Below, one piece after another: positions 36,050 to 45,874 of a stretch of 64,000 nt of DNA (its first letter is position 1; each line of letters begins with the position of its first letter). Source of the DNA: Spirochaetales bacterium. GTDB lineage: Bacteria; Spirochaetota; Leptospiria; Leptospirales; Leptonemataceae. Where the stretch lies: NCBI GenBank assembly GCA_015075425.1, contig JABTUL010000002.1, forward strand, positions 806,001 to 870,000. Reading direction: 5' to 3'. Under the pieces are notes generated by a model. It saw nothing but the letters and a program-made list of their open reading frames with translations. It ran no database searches and was not told where the DNA came from. The translations under genes and the position numbers were made by a program.

Positions 36050-37713
36050 CGACGTTCAACGATTGCCGGGGCATACTTTGCGGGCTTCTCAAAGCCCAGA
36101 AGGAGCAGAATTGTTGCCGCCAGATTGGCCAGCCCGCATTCCCGGGCAACCGGCCGGTACAGCTCCGATCCCTTGCCGGTCAAAATGAATGGCACCGGAT
36201 TTAAGGTGTGACTGGTTTTTGCGATCGGTTGACCCTGGCTGTCGCGCAGCACCTCTCCCCTTTTATCAATCATCAGCATCTCATCGCAATTGCCGTGATC
36301 GGCTGTGATGATCGTGAGCGCCCCGGCCTCATCGCAGGCCTGGAGCAAAGTGGACAGAGCTTGATCCACCGCCTCTACTGCACGAATACTGGCCGGCAAA
36401 TTGCCGGTGTGTCCAACCATATCACCATTTGCGTAGTTCAAGCGCAGGAAGGAATACTCTCCGGTTTGCAGTGCAGCGATAACGGCCCGGGTAATTTCTT
36501 GAGCCTTCATTTCAGGCTTTTGATCAAAGCTGATCCGGTCCGATGGTATCTCCACCCAGACTTCTAATTCTTCGCTAAACTTACGCGAGTTATTCCCGTT
36601 CCAGAAATAGGTAACATGTCCAAACTTCTGCGTTTCCGAGCAGGCAAACTGCTTGAGTCCGGCCTGCACCAGGTATTCGGAGACCGTCTCTTCTATAGAA
36701 GGTGGCTCTACCAGATACACCTCGGGCAGCTTTAGATCGCCATCATATTGCATCATTCCGGCATAGTGCACCTTAACATCGGGATCGCGTACAAAGGCAC
36801 TGAATGGTTCTTCCGTGAAAGCTCGGGAAATCTCTATTGCCCGATCTCCGCGAAAATTAAAAAAAATCACACAATCACCCTCTGCAATGGGCCCCACTGG
36901 CTTTCCGCCTTCCCCGATGATAAACGCTGGCAAATCCTGGTCTATGGCTCCAGGAAATTCTTCGCGGAAGGTGCGTAGAGCCGCACGCGCATCGGGAAAG
37001 AAACGACCTTCACCCTTTACATGCGTCTTCCAGCCCAGCTCAACCAGCGACCAGTCGGCCTCATAGCGGTCCATAGTAACCTTTTGCCGCCCTCCGCCCG
37101 AGGCAATGCTCCACGTGGCTCCATCGGGCCGGTTTGCCGCTATGGCCAATTCCAACCGGTCAATGTATCGTTCCGCGCTGGTTTTCTCCACATCACGACC
37201 ATCAAGCAGCACGTGCACAAACAGCCGCTCTACCCCAGACCTCCCGCATTCTTCCAGCATGGCAATCAGGTGATCGATGTGACTGTGCACATTTCCATCT
37301 GAGAGTAAACCAATAAAATGCAGGGCACTGCCCGTTAAAGCAAATCCTGGATTATCTTTATTTCCTATCAGAGATTGCCAGGCCTCTCCGGAGAAGAGTT
37401 TCCGCGATGAAAGGGCCTCGCTGACCAGACTGGCGCCCTGGCTGAATACGCGCCCGGCTCCCATTGCATTATGGCCCACTTCTGAATTGCCCATATCGGC
37501 ATCAGATGGCATCCCAACCGCCGTGCCATGTGCTTTGAGCCGACTTTGCACAGGAGCATTCTGTAAAAGGCCTTTAATGGTGGGAGCATCCGCGAGATCC
37601 AGGGCATTGCCCGGATAGCCATCGGCCTGTCCGCGATACAGAGCCACGCCATCCAGAATCACAAAAACCAGAGGCGAATGTCCTTCGCCTGACAATCGTT
37701 TCAATGGTTCCAC
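36046..37713 (-). CDS. gpmI: 2,3-bisphosphoglycerate-independent phosphoglycerate mutase
   Basis: This 555-residue enzyme interconverts 3- and 2-phosphoglycerate in the cytoplasm using two Mn2+ ions. Metal and nucleophile motifs are VILDGVAL at the start, MPSDADMGNSEVGHNAMGAG, the LLSDGNVHSHIDHL segment, HVLLDGRDV and the late ADHGNCDEM and KTSHTLNPVP. The GTG at 37713, preceded by AAGGAAGG, is the likely start; the longer frame overlaps dinB. The first metal site and the serine nucleophile appear intact. Confidence 0.92.
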   Translation of the reverse strand: MEPLKRLSGEGHSPLVFVILDGVALYRGQADGYPGNALDLADAPTIKGLLQNAPVQSRLKAHGTAVGMPSDADMGNSEVGHNAMGAGRVFSQGASLVSEALSSRKLFSGEAWQSLIGNKDNPGFALTGSALHFIGLLSDGNVHSHIDHLIAMLEECGRSGVERLFVHVLLDGRDVEKTSAERYIDRLELAIAANRPDGATWSIASGGGRQKVTMDRYEADWSLVELGWKTHVKGEGRFFPDARAALRTFREEFPGAIDQDLPAFIIGEGGKPVGPIAEGDCVIFFNFRGDRAIEISRAFTEEPFSAFVRDPDVKVHYAGMMQYDGDLKLPEVYLVEPPSIEETVSEYLVQAGLKQFACSETQKFGHVTYFWNGNNSRKFSEELEVWVEIPSDRISFDQKPEMKAQEITRAVIAALQTGEYSFLRLNYANGDMVGHTGNLPASIRAVEAVDQALSTLLQACDEAGALTIITADHGNCDEMLMIDKRGEVLRDSQGQPIAKTSHTLNPVPFILTGKGSELYRPVARECGLANLAATILLLLGFEKPAKYAPAIVERR

Positions 37714-37730
37714 TCTGACCTTCCTTTGAT

Positions 37731-38807
37731 TCAAGTAAAAAGAACAAGCTGCCGGCCTTTGGCCGGGATAAAATCGGCTACAGAAATTCCTATCAACCGA
37801 ACCTTTGCCAGCAGTTGACTTTCGCGCAGGCAATGCTTATGCAAAAGTTGCAGAGCCACTTCGTAAATGTTCTGTGCATCGTCCGTCGCTTCAGACAATT
37901 TCCGGGATCGATTTGTCGTAGTGAAATCCTGAAAGCGAACCTTCAATGCTACCTGCTCGCAGGAGAGTTTACGGTTTTTCAGTGTCGCCTCAAGCTGCAC
38001 GGCCATCCGGGCCAGCATCGCCTGGATCAAAGCCAGATCGCCTGTATCGCGAACCAGAGTGCGCTCCACGCCCAGCGATTTGCGTTTTCTCGAGCCGTTT
38101 ACCTGGGACTGATCCAGGCCCTGAGCCAGATGCCAGAGTCGTTCACCGCCTGCATTCCCGAGCCATTCCCTGATTTGCCAGCGGGGTAAAGCTGCCAGCT
38201 CCCCGACTGTGCGGATGCCCTCCCGGGCCAGGCGACCGCAGGTCTTCTTACCCGCTCCCCAGAGTTTTTCCACGGATAGTGGGGCAAGGAACTCTCGCTC
38301 CCGACCGGCGGGACAGACCACCAACCCATTGGGTTTCTCCAGATCAGAAGCTACTTTAGCAACGGCCTTGCTTGTAGCCACGCCGGCGCTGGCCGTAAGT
38401 CCCGTATCTTCTTTGATGCGCCCCTTGATTTCCGCTACAAGTTTACGGGCACTCTCGGGATCGGCTGCGACAGAGCTCAGATCAAGGAACGCCTCATCCA
38501 GGGATAGAGGTTCAACGGCCGTTGCAGCGCCGCGAAAGATTTCCATTACGGTCCGCGACACACTGACATAGCGACTGAAACGAGGACGCAAGAAAATGCC
38601 CGTAGGACAGAGCCTGAGTGCCTGTCCTACGGGCATGGCTGAACGAACTCCATAGGCACGCGCCTCGTAAGAGGCGGCGCAAACCACGCCCCGTCTGCTT
38701 TCCCGATCCCCGCCCACAATGACCGGACTCCCCTTCAGCTGCGGATTGTCCTCCTGTTCCACCGCTGCAAAGAAGGCGTCCAGATCTATATGGGCAATAA
38801 CAGCCAT
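37731..38807 (-). CDS. dinB: DNA polymerase IV (Y family)
   Basis: This 358-residue translesion polymerase has the catalytic aspartates in IAHIDLDAFFAAVEQ at the start and LSLDEAFLDLS, plus SYEARAYGVRSAMP and the helix-hairpin-helix region GAGKKTCGRLAREGI. The little-finger domain ends near residue 350. It can copy past damaged bases at the cost of fidelity. It lies 1 bp from the PIMT gene and 17 bp upstream of gpmI. No LexA-like box is visible to me. Confidence 0.93.
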   Translation of the reverse strand: MAVIAHIDLDAFFAAVEQEDNPQLKGSPVIVGGDRESRRGVVCAASYEARAYGVRSAMPVGQALRLCPTGIFLRPRFSRYVSVSRTVMEIFRGAATAVEPLSLDEAFLDLSSVAADPESARKLVAEIKGRIKEDTGLTASAGVATSKAVAKVASDLEKPNGLVVCPAGREREFLAPLSVEKLWGAGKKTCGRLAREGIRTVGELAALPRWQIREWLGNAGGERLWHLAQGLDQSQVNGSRKRKSLGVERTLVRDTGDLALIQAMLARMAVQLEATLKNRKLSCEQVALKVRFQDFTTTNRSRKLSEATDDAQNIYEVALQLLHKHCLRESQLLAKVRLIGISVADFIPAKGRQLVLFT

Positions 38808-38808
38808 C

Positions 38809-39534
38809 TTACTTCTCTGCGCGACCGGTCATGGGCACAAAACGCACGGGGATATTGCGTTCTACAGATATTCTTGATTTACTGTCTTTTCTGAATACCA
38901 TAAGCTGTTGCACTGCAGTTCCCACAGGGGATACCATTTTTCCCCCCGCTTTGAGTTGTGCGAGGAGGGGCTCCGGCACGCTGGCCGGAGCCGCCGTGAG
39001 CATGATCCGGTCAAAGGGAGCGTCCTCTGGCCACCCGGCGTAACCATCACCGCAACGCAGCATGACATTCCTGTATTTGAGCTCTTCGAGCAGGATTTTA
39101 CGGGACCTCTCGCAAAGCTCGGGAACGATTTCTATGGAAAAAACGGCTGTTTGTAACTCCGCAAGCACTGCCGTCTGATACCCTGAACCGGTGCCAATTT
39201 CAAGAACCCGCATCCCCGGTGCAGTATCTAAGAGTTCCGTCATAAGGGCTACAATGTAGGGTTGAGAAATCGTTTGCTCCTTGCCGATGGGCAGGGGCCC
39301 GTCATAGTAGGCTTCTTTCCGATAGGCATCGGGAACAAAGCGGTGGCGCTCGATGCGGAACATGGCGGACAGGACCGGCTCGTTTTTGATGCCGCGTCCC
39401 CGTAATTGCTCCTGCACCATTCTTTCCCGTGCGCTGAGAAAATGATCCTGAGCTTCCATGCCGCCACGGCAGCCTGCCGCAAGGACAGCGAGCAACAGAC
39501 ACAATTTCCGGTCCATAAAAATCGGGAATCTCAC
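38809..39534 (-). CDS. pcm: Protein-L-isoaspartate O-methyltransferase with lipoprotein-type signal
   Basis: This 241-residue protein methylates isoaspartyl residues in damaged proteins so that they can be repaired. Family motifs are FVPDAYRKEAYYDGPLPIG, QTISQPYIVALM, the SAM-binding VLEIGTGSGYQTAVLA and IMLTAAPASVPEPLL. Unusually, residues 8-22 form a basic-hydrophobic signal ending in LAAGC (Cys22), a good lipobox, so it may be exported and lipid-anchored. A start at Met7 would keep the signal. The ATG overlaps the parB stop (ATGA). Confidence 0.87.
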   Translation of the reverse strand: MRFPIFMDRKLCLLLAVLAAGCRGGMEAQDHFLSARERMVQEQLRGRGIKNEPVLSAMFRIERHRFVPDAYRKEAYYDGPLPIGKEQTISQPYIVALMTELLDTAPGMRVLEIGTGSGYQTAVLAELQTAVFSIEIVPELCERSRKILLEELKYRNVMLRCGDGYAGWPEDAPFDRIMLTAAPASVPEPLLAQLKAGGKMVSPVGTAVQQLMVFRKDSKSRISVERNIPVRFVPMTGRAEK

Positions 39535-40391
39535 TTTACACCCATCAGCTGCAGCATGCGATCCAGGTCTTCCAGAGTTGCATACCGAAGGCTGACCTTG
39601 CCACCGCCATTGCGGCGATGAGCAATTTCCACACGGGTGGAAAAGCGATTCTGGAGTTTTTTTTCCACGCTGAGCAGGTTAGGATCTTTGCGACCGGCCA
39701 CCTTTTTCGTAGCCGGACCGCTCTGCAATCGGGCCACCTCATCTTCCACGCGGCGCGCTGACCAGCCTTCGCTGACAATGCGAGTTGCCAGACGCAAAAG
39801 AAGGCGGCGGTCCGCGATGGCGAGTAGCGGCCGGGCCTGTCCGGCCGTAAGTTTCTTCTGATCAATCAGGTTCTGGATTTCTTCAGGGAGTTTAAGCAAA
39901 CGCAGCAGGTTGGTTACAGTGGAACGATCCTTGCCCACTTTCTCCGCAATATCCTGGGGCTTCAGATCATGGCCAAGAAGCTTCTCGTAGGCCCGCGCTT
40001 CTTCCATGGGCGTGAGTTCTTCGCGCTGAATGTTTTCAATGATCCCCATTTCCAGGGCCTGCAGATCGTTTACTTTCTTTACTATGGCCGGGATACTTTT
40101 GAAGCCCGCTTTCTTGCAGGCTATCCAGCGCCGCTCACCGGAAATGAGCTGAAATTTATCTCCCAGGGGCCGGACAATAATCGGTTCAATCAATCCTACT
40201 GAAAATAATGTTTTTACCAATTCATCGATCTCTGCGGCGGAGAATCTTTTGCGCGGCTGATCCGGATTCGGAACTATGACGGCCGGCGAAAGTTCCTGGT
40301 ACTCCGGATGCTTTTTGATTTCAATAGCTGCCCGGCCCTCGCTGCCTGGCAGAAGATTAGAGAGTCCTTTGCCCAGTCCCTTACGCGCCAC
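39531..40391 (-). CDS. parB: Chromosome partition protein ParB
   Basis: This 286-residue protein starts at a GTG (40391) with a strong GGAGGTG ribosome site. The N-terminus ARKGLGKGLSNLLPG is typical. The CTP-binding/ParB-N core contains PNPDQPRKRF, LISGERRWIACK, and the helix-turn-helix follows with LKPQDIAEKVGKDRSTVTNLLRLL. ParB loads at parS, spreads along DNA and works with ParA to segregate origins. A near-perfect parS lies 4 kb away in mnmG. Confidence 0.95.
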   Translation of the reverse strand: MARKGLGKGLSNLLPGSEGRAAIEIKKHPEYQELSPAVIVPNPDQPRKRFSAAEIDELVKTLFSVGLIEPIIVRPLGDKFQLISGERRWIACKKAGFKSIPAIVKKVNDLQALEMGIIENIQREELTPMEEARAYEKLLGHDLKPQDIAEKVGKDRSTVTNLLRLLKLPEEIQNLIDQKKLTAGQARPLLAIADRRLLLRLATRIVSEGWSARRVEDEVARLQSGPATKKVAGRKDPNLLSVEKKLQNRFSTRVEIAHRRNGGGKVSLRYATLEDLDRMLQLMGVK

Positions 40392-41142
40392 GAAGCACCT
40401 CCATAGCCAGTCGGGCATAGGCCTGGGCTCCGCTTGATTCGGGAGCATAGTCGCCTATGAATTTTCCGAACGATGGAGCCTCAGACAGACGGACGTTGCG
40501 CGGAATCACGGATTCGTAAACAAGCTCCTGGAAGTGATTGCGCACATCTTGCGTCACCTGATTGGCCAGAGCCGTCCGCGAATCGTACATGGTGAGAACC
40601 ACACCTTCAAGCCGGAGAGCGGGATTGAGATTTTGCTGTACCAGTTGAATGACTTTCATGAGCTGGGTCAAACCCTCCAGGGCATAGTATTCTGTTTGCA
40701 GGGTGATGAGCACTCCCTGCGCGGCACTGAGTGCGTTCAGGGTAAGGATTCCCAGGTTGGGCGGGCAGTCGATATAAACAAAATCATAGCGCGCGGCCAC
40801 CTGCGCCAGATGACCTTTCAACAAAAATTCACGTTCTTCCATCCCGAGCATGTCCACTTCAATTCCTGAAAGGTGAACGTTTGCTGGCAGAATGTCCAGG
40901 CCGGCTATGTTTGTGCTGACAATGGCCTCCGCGGCAGAGATGTCCCCGAGGAGCATGTGGTAGATGGTACGCTCCAGGTCCTCAGTGGCCAGTCCCAGTC
41001 CAGAGGAAGCGTTCCCCTGCGGATCAATGTCCACAAGCAGAACTTTCTTACCCTGACGTGCCAGATACCCGCAAAGGTTTACGCAAGTTGTGGTCTTACC
41101 AACCCCTCCCTTCTGATTTGCAACGGCGATGATTCGGTTCAT
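40381..41142 (-). CDS. parA: Chromosome partition ATPase ParA (Soj)
   Basis: This 253-residue MinD/ParA-type ATPase has the deviant Walker A KGGVGKTTT at residues 10-18, switch I VDIDPQGNASSGLG, Walker B-like FVYIDCPPNLG and the LTMYDSRT segment. It drives origin segregation together with ParB. The ATG at 41142 overlaps the rsmG stop by ATGA; the longer open frame upstream is read-through of rsmG sequence. Its stop overlaps the parB start by 11 bp. Confidence 0.95.
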   Translation of the reverse strand: MNRIIAVANQKGGVGKTTTCVNLCGYLARQGKKVLLVDIDPQGNASSGLGLATEDLERTIYHMLLGDISAAEAIVSTNIAGLDILPANVHLSGIEVDMLGMEEREFLLKGHLAQVAARYDFVYIDCPPNLGILTLNALSAAQGVLITLQTEYYALEGLTQLMKVIQLVQQNLNPALRLEGVVLTMYDSRTALANQVTQDVRNHFQELVYESVIPRNVRLSEAPSFGKFIGDYAPESSGAQAYARLAMEVLRGA

Positions 41143-41819
41143 GGGCTCTCCAGACGCTGGACTTCCAGATCTTTTTTCAATTCTTTCCAGGCGCGCGGGT
41201 AGCCTTTCCTGGGTTGTGCGACTTTCTGGCAAAGCAGAATCTTGCGCTCTCCGTCCTGCCAGGCGGGAGGCACCCATTCCTCCTGGCTGAGCCCGAGATG
41301 CGAGACGGAAACCACCTTTGTGGCTCCCACCGGCAGGGCAAGCCACCCATGGCTTAAGAGTGCTGGCAAAACCAGTTCGAGCACATACGGGTAGGGCAGA
41401 AGCGCGCGGGCTGTAATGAGATTTGCGCAGGCTTTCTGTTCATCTATGCGGGCATAGCGAATGTCCACACCTGGCAAATCCAGTTCCCGGGATTCGAGGG
41501 CGCGGGCCAGGTGGCCCAGTTTTCGCCGGCTGGAATCAAGAAGAATGGTGGTGGGTGGACGATGAAGGCAGGCAAAGAACATCCCGGGCAGTCCCGGGCC
41601 TGTGCCCGCATCGAGGACTGTGCCCTGAATAACGCCTTTTTCGTGCAGTGCCCTCAGGAATTCCAGTGATTCCCGAACATGGCGCTGGAAAATTCGCGAC
41701 TGGTCGTGGAGTGAAAAGAAAAGCGAGCCGTTTTCCAGCAGAAAACGGTAACAGGACTGGACCCGCTGCAGGTCAAAGAGATCCGCAAAGGACTCGAGGT
41801 CATCGGCTACGTCCTGCAT
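41139..41819 (-). CDS. rsmG: 16S rRNA m7G527 methyltransferase RsmG (GidB)
   Basis: This 226-residue protein modifies N7 of G527 in 16S rRNA. It has the RFLLENGSLFF and HVRESLEFL helices, the SAM loop VLDAGTGPGLPGMFFA and LDSSRRKLGHLARAL. It heads the rsmG-parA-parB block, the usual origin-proximal order in many bacteria. mnmG, often adjacent, is separated here by two other genes. Divergent from the YD-like secreted protein gene, with 89 bp between their starts. Confidence 0.9.
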   Translation of the reverse strand: MQDVADDLESFADLFDLQRVQSCYRFLLENGSLFFSLHDQSRIFQRHVRESLEFLRALHEKGVIQGTVLDAGTGPGLPGMFFACLHRPPTTILLDSSRRKLGHLARALESRELDLPGVDIRYARIDEQKACANLITARALLPYPYVLELVLPALLSHGWLALPVGATKVVSVSHLGLSQEEWVPPAWQDGERKILLCQKVAQPRKGYPRAWKELKKDLEVQRLESP

Positions 41820-41908
41820 GGGCGGGATTATGTCCTTTTCCGGGGCACTGTCAATCTTTATCCAATGCCAGGAGTAAATGTTTTTCCTGCTTTGCCGATG
41901 GTTGCATT

Positions 41909-42616
41909 ATGAAACTTGCTTTTGTCTCCTTAATCACGCTGTCCCTCGGGTCCGGCGGACTGATTGCCTACACGCCCGGAAAGTGGAGCCCCCTTGATCC
42001 TTACATTTCCGGGCAGGTGACCCGGACTCCGCGCGAACTCACCGTGCACGATGCCAGCGGCAAGGTGCTGCAAGTAGCCCGGCTGGAATTCGCCGCCGGA
42101 AAACTGCAGAAGGAACACTATGTCGATGCCCAGGGTAAGCCGGCCGGACAGACCCGCTACACCTACCAGAATGGACTCCCTGTGAAAGAGGAACAATTGA
42201 ACGCAGCCGGGCAAATACTCGGGGAAAAAACGATCGCCTACACAGAAGCCCGGCCCAGTCTCCTGCGTGTTTTTGAAAATGGGCAACTGATCCAGGAAAT
42301 TTCCTTTAAGTATGCGAAAGGCCTGCTGGTAGAAGCCCGGGAGAAATCAGGGGACACGGAAGATATCCACAGCTATATCTACAAAAACGACCGGCTATCT
42401 GCGATCCACACCCGTGATGAAGCGGGCAAAGAATTTCATCGCATTGAATATGTGTATGATGACCGGGGACGCCTGGCAGAAAGAAAGCGGTTCAGCGGGG
42501 ATCTCAAGCAGACCTGTCGCGTGCAATACGATAACGGGGACCTGATATCCTATGCTTACTACGATCTGCAAAAGAACGAGTGGAAGCTGCAAAAAAAACT
42601 CAGCTTTCAGTTTTAG
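41909..42616 (+). CDS. Secreted protein with YD/RHS-like short repeats
   Basis: This 235-residue protein begins with a signal peptide (about 1-20). The mature part is a run of beta-hairpin repeats with recurring x-Y-x-Y-x-N/D-G-x-L/P elements, for example TRYTYQNGLPVKEEQ, SYIYKNDRLSAI, IEYVYDDRGRLAE and VQYDNGDLISY. This is the pattern of antitoxin-component or YD-repeat proteins. It could be a periplasmic or surface repeat protein; the ligand is unknown. Its 3' end overlaps the convergent MFS gene by 17 bp. Confidence 0.7.
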   Translation: MKLAFVSLITLSLGSGGLIAYTPGKWSPLDPYISGQVTRTPRELTVHDASGKVLQVARLEFAAGKLQKEHYVDAQGKPAGQTRYTYQNGLPVKEEQLNAAGQILGEKTIAYTEARPSLLRVFENGQLIQEISFKYAKGLLVEAREKSGDTEDIHSYIYKNDRLSAIHTRDEAGKEFHRIEYVYDDRGRLAERKRFSGDLKQTCRVQYDNGDLISYAYYDLQKNEWKLQKKLSFQF

Positions 42617-43787
42617 CCGCGCGGGGGATGGCCAGAACGAGCAATGCCTGCGCGAGCAGAAAGGGCAGAGAAAAAAGTACAAGCCATTGCCAGCCCATGC
42701 GGTGAAGAAGCCAGCCAGCCGCAAGGCTGGCCAGGGTCTGGCTGCCAAACACGACAAGATCGTTGAGTCCTTGCGCGGCAAATCGCTCCGGTCCACCAAA
42801 GGAGCGGGAGATGACAGTTGAGCCCGCCAGGAATAAAAAATTCCAGCCGATTCCCAGAAGCACCAGAGACCACCAGTAATGCAAGTAGCTCGCATGAATA
42901 TAGCCCGGAATTAAACAGCCCAGAAAAAATAGCAGACCAAGCCCGATGAGCCGGCGCGCACCAAGCCAGGCAAGGAGAGTGCCGCTAAAGAGTCCGGGCA
43001 AGAACATAGCCACGATGTGACTTTGAATGACAGATGTTGTATCGCTATGCGAGTAATGCTCCACTCCCGTCATTTGCAGCGGAGTAGCCGCCATGAGCAG
43101 GGTCATCACCGCAAAAGAGACGGCACCGGAACTGGCCCCGAGCCAGAATTCGGGACGCCGCAAAACAAGCTTTGCCAGCCCTGAAGGAGGATCCTGGCTT
43201 TCTGCCAGAACCGGTAGAGCCGGAAGAAAAAGAAAGGCGAAGAACACCAGCCCGAGGATTACCAGGAAAAGAAAAAAGGATCCGGTAAAACTGCCCAGGG
43301 TAAGCAGGTCCTTTCCCAGGGTCGCCATGGCCGGACCAATGATGGCAGCGAAAAGCCCGCAAAGCAAAACCCACGAATGCACCAGAGCCTTCTCTGACGG
43401 CGGAGCCGCCTCGGCGGCCGTGAATCGGATCTGATTCTGGAAAGCGGTACCCAGACCGCAAATCGCTGTACCCACAGAATAGACAAAGAAGCTTCTCTGA
43501 GAAAGTGCGAACAGGCAATTCGCGGAGCCGACAGCGGCGATCAGTATACCCAGGCGATGACCGTTATTGCGACCGAGCCTGGCCATCAGGAAGGGAGCCA
43601 GCGGACTGCCCAGAGCAACACCGATGATAAAAGTGGACATGGGCAGTGTCGCCAGATCGGCCCTGGGTGCCAGATCCATCCCCACAAAACCGGTGACCAG
43701 GAAAGCCAGCGCCGACCCCGAACCGGCGAGGGCCTGAGCCAGCAGGAGAATCATCAATCTTTGGTTGAAGGTTGGAAATGCGATCAC
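42600..43787 (-). CDS. Major facilitator superfamily transporter
   Basis: This 395-residue protein has about 12 hydrophobic helices in two halves. The loop between helices 2 and 3 reads LARLGRNNGHRLG-like MARLGRNNGHRLG, the weak form of MFS motif A. A central loop of about 20 residues splits the halves near residue 200. Substrate is unknown; the closest style is drug/sugar exporters of the YfcJ/NreB type, but this is a guess. It is followed by mnmG on the same strand after 65 bp. Confidence 0.78.
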   Translation of the reverse strand: MIAFPTFNQRLMILLLAQALAGSGSALAFLVTGFVGMDLAPRADLATLPMSTFIIGVALGSPLAPFLMARLGRNNGHRLGILIAAVGSANCLFALSQRSFFVYSVGTAICGLGTAFQNQIRFTAAEAAPPSEKALVHSWVLLCGLFAAIIGPAMATLGKDLLTLGSFTGSFFLFLVILGLVFFAFLFLPALPVLAESQDPPSGLAKLVLRRPEFWLGASSGAVSFAVMTLLMAATPLQMTGVEHYSHSDTTSVIQSHIVAMFLPGLFSGTLLAWLGARRLIGLGLLFFLGCLIPGYIHASYLHYWWSLVLLGIGWNFLFLAGSTVISRSFGGPERFAAQGLNDLVVFGSQTLASLAAGWLLHRMGWQWLVLFSLPFLLAQALLVLAIPRAAKTES

Positions 43788-43852
43788 CGGTCAAACTTTT
43801 AAGAGGCTCTCTCTCAACAATCCGGAACCAGGGCACCCGTTGCGGTCAGTAG

Positions 43853-45733
43853 TTATCCCGGTCGGGACTGTCGCGTCAGAGCGTAGTAGAGCAGATCCAT
43901 ATCCGGCGGATCAATTCCAGAAATCCCCATGGCCTGCTCAAGGTTCAAGGGTCGGAACCGTTTCAACTTCTCCCGGGCTTCTGTCTTGATACCGGGAACG
44001 GCATCAAAATCAAAATCAGAAGGAATCTGCGTATCTTTGTAGCGGAGTCGTAACTGAATCTTTTCCTGTTCCCTTTCAATATAACCGGAATATTTGATTT
44101 CCATCTCCAGCACCGCACGCTGGTCCGCATGGACCTGCTCGAGTTCCGGAACAAGAGGCAGAAGGTCATCGATGGTGATCTCCGGGCGTCGCAAGAATCG
44201 TTCAAGGCTAATGCCAGCGCCGGCATTTCCCCGGGTGATCCCTTTACTTTCGATCAGGGCATCCAGCTCTGCTGAGGGCTTAAGTCCCATCTGAAAGACT
44301 TTCCTGAGCCGCAAAACAGCCGCATACTTTTCTTCCATAGCTTCCAGCGTTTCACGTGAAACAAGGCCCAGTGCATGCCCGTAGCGCATCAGCCGCTGAT
44401 CGGCATTGTCCTGACGGAGCAGCAGCCGATGCTCTGCCCTGCTGGTGAACATCCGGTAGGGATCTTCCACCCCACGTGTTACCAGATCATTGATGAGGAC
44501 GCCAGCATACGCTTCTCCCCTTCCCAGAACAAAAGCCGGCTCTTTGCGTGTGGCCTGCAGCGCATTGATTCCCGCCAGCAGTCCCTGGGCCGCTGCCTCT
44601 TCGTATCCCGTAGTTCCGTTGATCTGTCCGGCAAAGTAAAGGCCGCGAATTTTGCGCGTTTGCAAATCAAAAGACAGTTCCCGCGGATCCACGTAGTCGT
44701 ATTCCACAGCATAGCCGGGTCGCATGAGCACGGCTTCTTCCAGTCCGGGGATGCTACGAATGTATTCCCACTGCACTTCTTCAGGCAGGCTGGTGGAGAC
44801 TCCGTTCAGATAAACTTCACCGGTATGGATACCTTCCGGCTCGATGAATATCTGATGCCTTTCGCGGCCGGCAAAACGAACGACTTTGTCTTCGATCGAC
44901 GGGCAGTAGCGCGGCCCGCTCCCCTGGATCTGTCCCGAGTACATGGCCGATTTTCCCAGATTTTCCCGAATGATCGCATGAGTCTTTTCATTGGTGTAAG
45001 TGAGGTGGCAACTGATTTGTGGTCCGGTGATTGCCGTTGTGGAATAAGAAAATGGATCCGGTTCACTGTCCGGCTTCTGCTCTTCGCAACGGGAAAAGTC
45101 GATACTGTGTTTCTGGACGCGCGGAGGTGTTCCCGTTTTGAGTCGGGCCAGCGTAAAGCCAAACTTTTCCAGACATTCAGAAAGGCCCAGGGCCGGGCTT
45201 TCTGCAATCCGACCGGCCGCCTGCTTTTGATCGCCAATGTGGATGAGACCGCGCAAAAAAGTTCCTGTGGTCAGGATGATTCGGTCAGCTAAGAATTCAA
45301 AACGACGACCGGTCACAACACCTTTCACGGCGTTGTCCTCTATCAGGAGACCTTCGCAGGTATCCTGCCGCAGACTGAGATTGGGCAGGGCTTCCAGGGC
45401 CCATTTCACCTGGTTCTGGTAGGCTTTCTTTTCCGCCTGCGCTCGCGGTGCCCAGACGGCCGGTCCGCGTGATCGGTTCAACATTTTAAAATGAATTCCG
45501 GTTTCATCAATGACCCGGCCCATTAGCCCGCCCAGGGCATCGATTTCGCGGACCATGTGACCTTTGGCGATACCACCGATGGCCGGATTGCAGGACATTT
45601 GTCCGATTGTATCCAGGTTCATGGTGATAAGCAGTGTCCGCCCACCGCCCCGCGCAGCTATAGCTGCCGCTTCAGCGCCGGCGTGGCCACCACCTACAAC
45701 AATAATGTCAAAACGATTCGGATAGGAACTCAT
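43853..45733 (-). CDS. mnmG: tRNA uridine-5-carboxymethylaminomethyl modification enzyme MnmG (GidA)
   Basis: This 626-residue FAD protein works with MnmE to add carboxymethylaminomethyl groups to wobble U34 of several tRNAs. The N-terminal dinucleotide fold [12 protein letters not shown] is followed by the GidA signatures [22 protein letters not shown] and [32 protein letters not shown] and the tRNA-binding C-terminal domain close the protein. Length matches the family (about 630). A parS-like site lies inside the gene at 44348-44363. Confidence 0.96.
   Translation of the reverse strand: MSSYPNRFDIIVVGGGHAGAEAAAIAARGGGRTLLITMNLDTIGQMSCNPAIGGIAKGHMVREIDALGGLMGRVIDETGIHFKMLNRSRGPAVWAPRAQAEKKAYQNQVKWALEALPNLSLRQDTCEGLLIEDNAVKGVVTGRRFEFLADRIILTTGTFLRGLIHIGDQKQAAGRIAESPALGLSECLEKFGFTLARLKTGTPPRVQKHSIDFSRCEEQKPDSEPDPFSYSTTAITGPQISCHLTYTNEKTHAIIRENLGKSAMYSGQIQGSGPRYCPSIEDKVVRFAGRERHQIFIEPEGIHTGEVYLNGVSTSLPEEVQWEYIRSIPGLEEAVLMRPGYAVEYDYVDPRELSFDLQTRKIRGLYFAGQINGTTGYEEAAAQGLLAGINALQATRKEPAFVLGRGEAYAGVLINDLVTRGVEDPYRMFTSRAEHRLLLRQDNADQRLMRYGHALGLVSRETLEAMEEKYAAVLRLRKVFQMGLKPSAELDALIESKGITRGNAGAGISLERFLRRPEITIDDLLPLVPELEQVHADQRAVLEMEIKYSGYIEREQEKIQLRLRYKDTQIPSDFDFDAVPGIKTEAREKLKRFRPLNLEQAMGISGIDPPDMDLLYYALTRQSRPG
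44348..44363. promoter_or_regulatory. parS: parS centromere-like site
   Basis: The sequence CGTTTCACGTGAAACA matches the near-universal bacterial parS (TGTTTCACGTGAAACA) at 15 of 16 positions, with only the first base different. It is a palindrome inside the mnmG coding region, about 4 kb from parAB and 13-14 kb from the candidate oriC. It is the expected nucleation site for the ParB encoded here. Confidence 0.88.
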
Positions 45734-45874
45734 GGACTTTGCGAGAATTTAACAGGCAGGGAATCCTGCGACTTTATTCTTCCGGTTACGACTCGACCGG
45801 GCGGCGCGCAAACAAAGTCTTATGTCCCCTAAACTCTCTTGCACGGGGCAATTTCTGCCGATCCTTTTCACAGT

